This document shows positions 53,101 to 64,000 of a stretch of 64,000 nucleotides of DNA, piece by piece (position 1 is the stretch's first letter; each line of letters starts with the position of its first letter). The stretch covers positions 11,691,788 through 11,755,787 of the forward strand of contig JBAIZL010000008.1 of assembly GCA_036971475.1 (NCBI GenBank), given 5' to 3'. The DNA is from Prosapia bicincta (taxonomy: Eukaryota > Arthropoda > Insecta > Hemiptera > Cercopidae). Below the pieces are notes generated by a model. The model saw only the letters and a list, made by a program, of their open reading frames with translations. It ran no database searches and was not told the DNA's origin. A program made the position numbers and the translations under genes.

Positions 53101-56100
53101 TGTCGACTGTAACTACACAAAATGTAATCTAAAACTGAGATTATTATATCTACGTTTTTGGTAATAAAGCCATCATTATCGACTGTAACTACATAAAATG
53201 TAATCTAAAACTGAGATTATTTTATCTACGTTTTTGGTAATAAAGCCATCATTATCGACTGTAACTACATAAAATGTAATCTAAAACTGAGATTATTTTA
53301 ACTACGCTTTTTGTAATAAAGCCATCATTATCGACTGTAACTACACAAAATGTAATCTAAAACTGAGATTATTTTATCTACGTTTTTGGTAATAAAGCCA
53401 TCATTATCGACTGTAACTACATAAAATGTAATCTAAAACTGAAATTATTTTATCTACGTTTTTTGTAATAAAGCCATCATTATCGACTATAACTACATAA
53501 AATGTAATCTAAAACTGAGATTATTTTATCTACGTTTTTGGTAATAAAGCCATCATTATCGACTGTAACTACATAAAATGTAATCTAAAACTGAGATTAT
53601 TATATCTACGTTTTTGGTAATAAAGCCATCATTATCGACTGTAACTACACAAAATGTAATCTAAAACTGAGATTATTTTATCTAAGTTTTTGGTAATAAA
53701 GCCATCATTATCGACTGTAACTACATAAAATGTAATCTAAAACTGAGATAATTTTTTCTACGTTTTTGGTAATAAAGCCATCATTATCGACTGTAACTAC
53801 ACAAAAGGTAATCTAAAACTGAGATTATTTTATCTACGTTTTTGGTAATAAAGCCATCATTATCGACTGTAACTACATAAAATGTAATCTAAAACTGAGA
53901 TTATTTTATCTACGTTTTTAGTAATAAAGCCATCATTATCGACTGTAACTACATAAAATGTAATCTAAAACTAAGATTATTTTATCTACGTTTTTGGTAA
54001 TAAAGCCATCATTATCGACTGTAACTACATAAAATGTAATCTAAAACTGAGATTATTTTATCTACGTTTTTGGTAATAAAGCCATCATTATCGACTGTAA
54101 CTACATAAAATGTAATCTAAAACTGAGATTATTTTATCTACGTTTTTGGTAATAAAGCCATCATTATCGACTGTAACTACATAAAATGTAATCTAAAACT
54201 GAGATTATTTTATCTACGTTTTTATTATTAAAGCCATCATTATCGACTGTAACTACACAAAATGTAATCTAAAACTGAGATTATTTTATCTATGTTTTTG
54301 ATAATAAAGCCATCATTATCGACTGCAACTACACAAAATGTAATCTAAAACTGACATTATTTTATGTACGGTTTTGGTAATAAAGCCATCATTATCGACT
54401 GCGACTACACAAAATGTAATCTAAAACTGAGATTATTTTATCTACGTTTTTGGTAATAAAGCCATCATTATCGACTGTAACTACACAAAATGTAATCTAA
54501 AACTGAGATTATTTTATCTACGTTTTTGGTAATAAAGCCATCATTATCGACTGCAACTACACAAAATGTAATCTAAAAATGAGATTATTTTATCTACGTT
54601 TTTAGTAATAAAGCCATCTTTATCGACTGTAATTACATAAAATGTAATCTAAAACTGAGATTATTTTATCTACGTTTTTGGTAATAAAGCCATCATTATC
54701 GACTGTAACTACATAAAATGTAATCTTAAACTGAGATTATTATATCTACGTTTTTGGTAATAAAGCCATCATTATCGACTGTAACTACACAAAATGTAAT
54801 CTAAAACTGAGATTATTTTATCTACGTTTTTGGTAATAAAGCCATCATTATCGACTGTAACTACATAAAATGTAATCTAAAACCGAGATAATTTTTTCTA
54901 CGTTTTTGGTAATAAAGCCATCATTATCGACTGTAACTACACAAAATGTAATCTAAAACTGAGATTATTTTATCTACGTTTTTGGTAATAAAGCCATCAT
55001 TATCGACTGTAACTACATAAAATGTAATCTAAAACTGAGATTATTTTATCTACGTTTTTGGTAATAAAGCCATCATTATCGACTGTAACTACATAAAATG
55101 TAATCTAAAACTGAGATTATTTTATCTACGTTTTTGGTAATAAAGCCATCATTATCGACTGTAACTACATAAAATGTAATCTAAAACTGAGATTATTTTA
55201 TCTACGTTTTTATTATTAAAGCCATCATTATCGACTGTAACTACACAAAATGTAATCTAAAACTGAGATTATTTTATCTATGTTTTTGGTAATAAAGCCA
55301 TCATTATCGACTGCAACTACACAAAATGTAATCTAAAACTGACATTATTTTATGTACGTTTTTGGTAATAAAGCCATCATTATCGACTGCGACTACACAA
55401 AATGTAATCTAAAACTGAGATTATTTTATCTACGTTTTTGGTAATAAAGCCATCATTATCGACTGTAACTACACAAAATGTAATCTAAAACTGAGATTAT
55501 TTTATCTACGTTTTTGGTAATAAAGCCATCATTATCGACTGCAACTACACAAAATGTAATCTAAAACTGAGATTATTTTATCTACGTTTTTAGTAATAAA
55601 GCCATCATTATCGACTGTAATTACACAAAATGTAATCTAAAACTGAGATTATTTTATCTACGTTTTTGGTAATAAAGCCATCATTATCGACTGTAACTAC
55701 ACAAAATGTAATCTAAAACTGAGATTATTTTATCTACGTTTTTGGTAATAAAGCCATCATTATCGACTGCAACTACACAAAATGTAATCTAAAACTGAGA
55801 TTATTTTATCTACGTTTTTAGTAATAAAGCCATCATTATCGACTGTAATTACACAAAATGTAATCTAAAACTGAGATTATTTTATCTACGTTTTTGGTAA
55901 TAAAGCCATCATTATCGACTGTAACTACACAAAATGTAATCTAAAACTGAGATTATTTTATCTACGTTTTTGGTAATAAAGCCATCATTATCGACTGTAA
56001 CTACATAAAATGTAATCTAAAACTGAGATTATTTTATCTACGTTTTTGGTAATAAAGCCATCATTATCGACTGTAACTACAGAAAATGTAATCTAAAACT

Positions 56101-59100
56101 GAGATTATTTTATCTACGTTTTTGGTAATAAAGCCATCATTATCGACTGTAACTACATAAAATGTAATCTAAAACTGAGATTATTTTATCTACGTTTTTA
56201 TTATTAAAGCCGTCATTATCGACTGTAACTACACAAAATGTAATCTAAAACTGAGATTATTTTATCTATGTTTTTGGTAATAAAGCCATCATTATCGACT
56301 GCAACTACACAAAATGTAATCTAAAACTGACATTATTTTATGTACGTTTTTGGTAATAAAGCCATCATTATCGACTGCGACTACACAAAATGTAATCTAA
56401 AACTGAGATTATTTTATCTACGTTTTTGGTAATAAAGCCTTCATTATCGACTGTAACTACACAAAATGTAATCTAAAACTGAGATTATTTTATCTACGTT
56501 TTTGGTAATAAAGCCATCATTATTGAGTGTAACTACACAAAATATAATCTAAAACTGAGTTTAGCATAACTTTTTGGCAGTAAAGTCATCATTATCGACT
56601 GTAACTACACAAAATATAACCTATAACTGAGTTTATTTTATCTACGTTTCTGGTAATAAAGCCATCATTAGTGAGTGTAACTACAAAGAATATAATCTAT
56701 AACTGAGTTTATTTCTATTGACAAATAATAAGTAAGAAACTTTCAGCTTTGGTAATGAAGTCATTTTTAGTGAGTGTAACTACACAAAATAAAATCTAAA
56801 ACTGAGTTTATTTTATCTACGTTTTTGGTAATAAAGCCATCATTATCGACTATAACTACACAAAGTATAACCTATAACTGAGTTTATTTTACCTACGTTT
56901 TTGGTAGAAAAAGCCATCATTAGTGAGTGTAACTACACAAAATATAATCTAAAACTGAGTTTATCATAACTTTATGGTAATAAAGTCATCATTATCGACT
57001 GTAACTACACAAAATGTAATCTAAAACTGAGATTATTTTATCTACGTTTTTGGTAATAAAGCCATCATTATCGACTGCAACTACACAAAATGTAATCTAA
57101 AACTGAGATTATTTTATCTACGTTTTTAGTAATAAAGCCATCATTATCGACTGTAATTACACAAAATGTAATCTAAAACTGAGATTATTTTATCTACGTT
57201 TTTGATAATAAAGCCATCATTATCGACTGTAATTACACAAATTGTAATCTAAAACTGAGATTATTTTATCTACGTTTTTGGTAATAAAGCCATCATTGTC
57301 GACTGTAATTACACAAAATGTAATCTAAAACTGAGCTCATTTTATCTACGTTTTTGGTAATAAAGCCACCATTATCGACTGCAACTACAAAAAATGTAAT
57401 CTAAAACTGAGATTATTTTATCTACGTTTTTGGTAATAAAGCCATCATTATCGACTGCAACTACACAAAATGTAATCTAAAACTGAGATTATTTTATCTA
57501 CGTTTTTGGTAATAAAGTCATCATTATCGACTGTAACTACACAAAATGTAATCTAAAACTGAGATTATTTTATCTACGTTACTGGTAATAAAGCCATCAT
57601 CATTGAGTGTAACTACACAAAATATAATCTAAAACTGAGTTTAGCATAACTTTTTGGTAGTAAAGTCATCATTATCGACTGTAACTACACAAAATATAAC
57701 CTATAACTGAGTTTATTTTATCTACGTTTCTGGTAATAAAGCCATCATTAGTGAGTGTAACTACACAAAATATAATCTATAACTGAGTTTATTTCTATTG
57801 ACAAATAATAAGTAAGAAACTTTCAGCTTTGGTAATGAAGTCATTTTTAGTGAGTGTAACTACACAAAATATAATCTAAAACTGAGTTTATTTTATCTAC
57901 GTTTTTGGTAATAAAGCCATCATTATCGACTATAACTACACAAAGTGTAACCTATAACTGAGTTTATTTTACCTACTTTATTGGTAGAAAAAGCCATCAT
58001 TAGTGAGTGTAACTACACAAAATGTAATCTAAAACTGAGTTTATTTTATCTACGTTTCTGTTAATAAAGCCATCATTATCGACTGCAACTACACAAAATG
58101 TAATCTAAAACTGAGATTATTTTATCTACGTTTTTGGTAATAAAGCCATCATTGTCGACTGTAATTACACAAAATGTAATCTAAAACTGAGATTATTATA
58201 TCTACGTTTTTGGTAATAAAGCCATCATTATCGACTACAACTACACAAAATGTAATCTAAAATTGAGTTTATTTTATCTACGTTTTTGTTAATAAAGCCA
58301 TCATTATCGACTGCAACTACACAAAATGTCATCTAAAACTGAGATTATTTTATCTACGTTTTTAGTAATAAAGCCATCATTATCGACTGTAACTGCACAA
58401 AATGTAATCTAAAACTGAGATTATTTTATCTACGATTTTGGTAATAAAGCCATCATTATTGAGTGTAACTACAAAAATATAATCTAAAACTGAGTTTAGC
58501 ATAACTTTTTGGTAGTAAAGTCATCATTATCGACTGTAACTACACAAAATATAACCTATAACTGAGTTTATTTTATCTACGTTTCTGGTAATTAAGCCAT
58601 CATTAGTGAGTGTAACTACACAAAATTTAATCTATAACTGAGTTTATTTCTATTGACAAATGATAAGTAAGAAACTTTCAGCTTTGGTAATAAAGCCATC
58701 ATTATCGACTATAAGTACACAAAGTATAACCTATAACTGAGTTTATTTTACCTACGTTTTTGGTAAAAAAAGCCATCATTAGTGAGTGTAACTACACAAA
58801 ATATAATCTAAAACTGAGTTTATCATAACTTTTTGGTAATAAAGTCATCATTATCGACTGTAAATACACAAAATATAACCTATAACTGAGTTTATTTTAT
58901 CTACGTTTCTGGTAATAAAGCCATCATTAGTGAGTGTAACTACACAAAATATAATCTATAACTGAGTTTATTTCTATTGACAAATAATAAGTAAGAAACT
59001 TTCAGCTTTGGTAATGAAGTCATTTTTAGTGAGTGTAACTACACAAAATATAATATAAAACTGAGTTTATTTTATCTACGTTTTTGGTAATAAAGCCATC

Positions 59101-62100
59101 ATTATCGACTATAACTACACAAAGTGTAACCTATAACTGAGTTTATTTTACCTACGTTATTGGTAGAAAAAGCCATCATTAGTGAGTGTAACTACACAAA
59201 ATGTAATCTAAAACTGAGTTTATTTTATCTACGTTTCTGTTAATAAAGCCATCATTATCGACTGCAACTACACAAAATGTAATCTAAAACTGAGATTATT
59301 TTATCTACGTTTTTGGTAATAAAGCCATCATTGTCGACTGTAATTACACAAAATGTCATCTAAAACTGAGATTATTTTATCTACGTTTTTAGTAATAAAG
59401 CCATCATTATCGACTGTAACTGCACAAAATGTAATCTAAAACTGAGATTATTTTATCTACGATTTTGGTAATAAAGCCATCATTATTGAGTGTAACTACA
59501 AAAATATAATCTAAAACTGAGTTTAGCATAACTTTTTGGTAGTAAAGTCATCATTATCGACTGTAACTACACAAAATATAACCTATAACTGAGTTTATTT
59601 TATCTACGTTTCTGGTAATTAAGCCATCAAGAGTGAGTGTAACTACACAAAATTTAATCTATAACTGAGTTTATTTCTATTGACAAATGATAAGTAAGAA
59701 ACTTTCAGCTTTGGTAATAAAGCCATCATTATCGACTATAAGTACACAAAGTATAACCTATAACTGAGTTTATTTTACCTACGTTTTTGGTAAAAAAAGC
59801 CATCATTAGTGAGTGTAACTACACAAAATATATTCTAAAACTGAGTTTATCATAACTTTTTGGTAATAAAGTCATCATTATCGACTGTAAATACACAAAA
59901 TATATCCTATAACTGAGTTTATTTTATCTACGTTTGTGGTAATAAAGACATCATTATCGACTGCATCTACACAAAAAGTAATTTAAAACTGAGATTATTT
60001 TATCTACGTTTTTGGCAATAAAGCCATCATTGTCGAATGTAATTACACAAAATGTAATATAAAACTGAGATTATTTTATCTACGTTATTGGTAATAAAGC
60101 AATCATTGTCGACTGTAAATACACAAAATGTAATCTATAACTGAGATTATTTAATCTACGTTTTTGGTAATAAAGCCATCATTGTCGACTGTAATTACAC
60201 AAAATGTAATCTAAAACTGAGATTATTTTATCTTCGTTTTTGGTAATAAAGCCATCATTATCGACTGTAACTACATAAAATGTATTCTAAAACTGAGATT
60301 ATTTTATCTACGTTTTTGGTAATAAAGCCATCATTATCGACTGTAACTACATAAAATGTAATCTAAAACTGAGATTATTTTATCTACGTTTTTGGTAATA
60401 AAGCCATCATTATCGACTGTAACTACATAAAATGTAATCTAAAACTGAGATTATTTTATCTACGTTTTTATTATTAAAGCCATCATTATCGACTGTAACT
60501 ACACAAAATGTAATCTAAAACTGAGATTATTTTATCTATGTTTTTGGTAATAAAGCCATCATTATCGACTGCGACTACACAAAATGTAATCTAAAACTGA
60601 GATTATTTTATCTACGTTTTTGGTAATAAAGCCATCATTATCGACTGTAACTACACAAAATGTAATCTAAAACTGAGATTATTTTATCTACGTTTTTGGT
60701 AATAAAGCCATCATTATTGAGTGTAACTACACAAAATATAATCTAAAACTGAGTTTAGCATAACTTTTTGGCAGTAAAGTAAGCATTATCGACTGTAACT
60801 ACACAAAATATTACCTATAACTGAGTTTATTTTATCTACGTTTCTGGTAATAAAGCCATCATTAGTGAGTGTAACTACAAAGAATATAATCTATAACTGA
60901 GTTTATTTCTATTGACAAATAATAAGTAAGAAACTTTCAGCTTTGGTAATGAAGTCATTTTTAGTGAGTGTAACTACACAAAATAAAATCTAAAACTGAG
61001 TTTATTTTATCTACGTTTTTGGTAATAAAGCCATCATTATCGACTATAACTACACAAAGTATAACCTATAACTCAGTTTATTTTACCTACGTTTTTGGTA
61101 GAAAAAGCCATCATTAGTGAGTGTAACTACACAAAATTTAATCTAAAACTGAGTTTATCATAACTTTTTGGTAATAAAGTCATCATTATCGACTGTAACT
61201 GCACAAAATGTAATCTAAAACTGAGATTATTTTATCTACGTTTTTAGTAATAAAGCCATCATTATCGACTGTAATTACACAAAATGTAATCTAAAACTGA
61301 GATTATTTTATCTACGTTTTTGATAATAAAGCCATCATTATCGACTGTAATTACACAAAATGTAATCTAAAACTGAGATTATTTTATCTACGTTTTTAGT
61401 ATAAAGCCATCATTATCGACTGTAACTACACAAAATGTAATCTAAAACTGAGATTATTTTATCTACGATTTTGGTAATAAAGCCATCATTATTGAGTGTA
61501 ACTACAAAAATATAATCTAAAACTGAGTTTAGCATAACTTTTTGGTAGTAAAGTCATCATTATCGACTGTAACTACACAAAATATAACCTATAACTGAGT
61601 TTATTTTATCTACATTTCTGGTAATAAAGCCATCATTAGTGAGTGTAACTACACAAAATATAATCTATAACTGAGTTTATTTCTATTGACAAATAATAAG
61701 TAAGAAACTTTCAGCTTTGGTAATGAAGTCATTTTTAGTGAGTGTAACTACACAAAATATAATCTAAAACTGAGTTTATTTTATCTACGTTTTTGGTAAT
61801 AAAGCCATCATTATCGACTATAACTACACAAAGTGTAACCTATAACTGAGTTTATTTTACCTACGTTATTGGTAGAAAAAGCCATCATTAGTGAGTGTAA
61901 CTACACAAAATGTAATCTAAAACTGAGTTTATTTTATCTACGTTACTGTTAATAAAGCCATCATTATCGACTGCAACTACACAAAATATAATCTAAAACT
62001 GAGATTATTTTATCTACGTTTTTGGTAATAAAGCCATCATTGTCGAATGTAATTACACAAAATGTAATCTAAAACTGAGATTATTATATCTACGTTTTTG

Positions 62101-64000
62101 GTAATAAAGCCATCATTATCGACTACAACTACACAAAATGTAATCTAAAACTGAGTTTATTTTATCTACGTTTTTGGTAATAAAGCCATCATTATCGACT
62201 GCAACTACACAAAATGTCATCTAAAACTGAGATTATTTTATCTACGTTTTTAGTAATAAAGCCATCATTATCGACTGTAACTGCACAAAATGTAATCTAA
62301 AACTGAGATTATTTTATCTACGCTTTTGGTAATAAAGCCATCATTATTGAGTGTAACTACAAAAATATAATCTAAAACTGAGTTTAGCATAACTTTTTGG
62401 TAGTAAAGTCATCATTATCGACTGTAACTACACAAAATATAACCTATAACTGAGTTTATTTTATCTACGTTTCTGGTAATTAAGCCATCATTAGTGAGTG
62501 TAACTACACAAAATTTAATCTATAACTGAGTTTATTTCTATTGACAAATGATAAGTAAGAAACTTTCAGCTTTGGTAATAAAGCCATCATTATCGACTAT
62601 AAGTACACAAAGTATAACCTATAACTGAGTTTATTTTACCTACGTTTTTGGTAAAAAAAGCCATCATTAGTGAGTGTAACTACACAAAATATAATCTAAA
62701 ACTGAGTTTATCATAACTTTTTGGTAATAAAGTCATCATTATCGACTGTAAATACACAAAATATATCCTATAACTGAGTTTATTTTATCTACGTTTGTGG
62801 TAATAAAGCCATCATTATCGACTGCATCTACACAAAAAGTAATTTAAAACTGAGATTATTTTATCTACGTTTTTGGCAATAAAGCCATCATTGTCGACTG
62901 TAATTACACAAAATGTAATATAAAACTGAGATTATTTTATCTACGTTATTGGTAATAAAGCAATCATTGTCGACTGTAAATACACAAAATGTAATCTATA
63001 ACTGAGATTATTTTATCTACGTTTTTGGTAATAAAGCCATCATTGTCGACTGTAATTACACAAAATGTAATCTAAAACTGAGATTATTTTATCTTCGTTT
63101 TTGGTAATAAAGCCATCATTATCGACTGTAACTACATAAAATGTATTCTAAAACTGAGATTATTTTATCTACGTTTTTGGTAATAAAGCCATCATTATCG
63201 ACTGTAACTACATAAAATGTAATCTAAAACTGAGATTATTTTATCTACGTTTTTGGTAATAAAGAAATCATTATCGACTGTAACTACATAAAATGTAATT
63301 TAAAACTGAGATTATTTTATCTACGTTTTTATTATTAAAGCCATCATTATCGACTGTAACTACACAAAATGTAATCTAAAACTGAGATTATTTTATCTAT
63401 GTTTTTGGTAATAAAGCCATCATTATCGACTGCGACTACACAAAATGTAATCTAAAACTGAGATTATTTTATCTACGTTTTTGGTAATAAAGCCATCATT
63501 ATCGACTGTAACTACACAAAATGTAATCTAAAACTGAGATTATTTTATCTACGTTTTTGGTAATAAAGCCATCATTATTGAGTGTAACTACACAAAATAT
63601 AATCTAAAACTGAGTTTAGCATAACTTTTTGGCAGTAAAGTAATCATTATCGACTGTAACTACACAAAATATTACCTATAACTGAGTTTATTTTATCTAC
63701 GTTTCTGGTAATAAAGCCATCATTAGTGAGTGTAACTACAAAGAATATAATCTATAACTGAGTTTATTTCTATTGACAAATAATAAGTAAGAAACTTTCA
63801 GCTTTGGTAATGAAGTCATTTTTAGTGAGTGTAACTACACAAAATAAAATCTAAAACTGAGTTTATTTTATCTACGTTTTTGGTAATAAAGCCATCATTA
63901 TCGATTATAACTACACAAAGTATAACCTATAACTCAGTTTATTTTACCTACGTTTTTGGTAGAAAAAGCCATCATTAGTGAGTGTAACTACACAAAATTT
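44175..64000. repeat. 76-bp satellite array, higher-order, running off the window
   Basis: The consensus monomer has TCTACGTTTTTGGTAATAAA, then GCCATCATTATCGACTGTAA, CTACACAAAATGTAATCT and AAAACTGAGATTATTTTA, 76 bp in all; some copies are 78 bp (ATCATACG for ATCTACG). The left edge fades in over about 44175-44400. A marker variant TTTTTATTATTAAAGCC recurs at exactly 988 bp (13 monomers) four times and in blocks 4578 or 4654 bp apart. Another marker, GACAAATAATAAGTAAG, follows the same blocks. Near the right end the block period becomes 2860 bp. Stops occur in all frames. Confidence 0.97.

Noticed and set aside
44175..64000. CRISPR array or repetitive gene
   Set aside because: No spacers and stops in all frames; a plain satellite.

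Overview
The window is nuclear DNA from an arthropod, most likely an insect. The core histones match the insect replication-dependent type: a 123-residue H2B opening MPPK, a 124-residue H2A ending PKKTEKKA, an H4 opening MTGRGKGG, and an H3.2-type H3. The rest is AT-rich and full of repeats. I cannot name the species.

Positions 1-21524 hold the right-hand end of a tandem histone array. Each unit reads, left to right, H2B(-) H2A(+) H1(-) H4(-) H3(+). H2B/H2A and H4/H3 are divergent pairs sharing short promoter regions, and H1 stands alone. All 18 histone 3' ends inside the window carry the 16-nt stem-loop that directs poly(A)-less mRNA 3' processing. Units 2 to 4 keep an exact 5472-bp period, including their homopolymers and (AT)n tracts. 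Unit 1 matches them except for a 950-bp insertion just upstream of H1. Unit 4 stops at 21524, inside the H4/H3 promoter, so it has no H3 and its H4 has lost its TATA and CCAAT elements. Together the genes supply nucleosome core histones and linker histone during S phase.

Positions 21525-44174 are AT-rich and gene-poor. They contain a 45-bp minisatellite with AP-1-like sites (25561-26010), a GT/AT microsatellite (27292-27527), an inverted pair of decayed coding relics (30541-31630), a roughly 4-kb modular minisatellite (33677-37735) and an 85%-identical foldback element (37984-38197). The one convincing piece of a non-histone gene is a terminal exon at 38356-38706, of a family I do not recognise. 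Further right are hammerhead-like, Penelope-type motifs (38072-43427), a possible SINE (41220-41600) and a TG-rich tract.

Positions 44175-64000 are a single satellite with a 76-bp monomer. It is organised at three levels: 76 bp, 988 bp (exactly 13 monomers), and super-units of about 4.6 kb, with a different 2860-bp period near the right edge. It runs off the window.

I found no new multi-gene system. The points most worth a second look are the satellite hierarchy, the H1-separating insertion, the beheaded terminal H4, the hammerhead-like motif at 40082 and the inverted relic pair.
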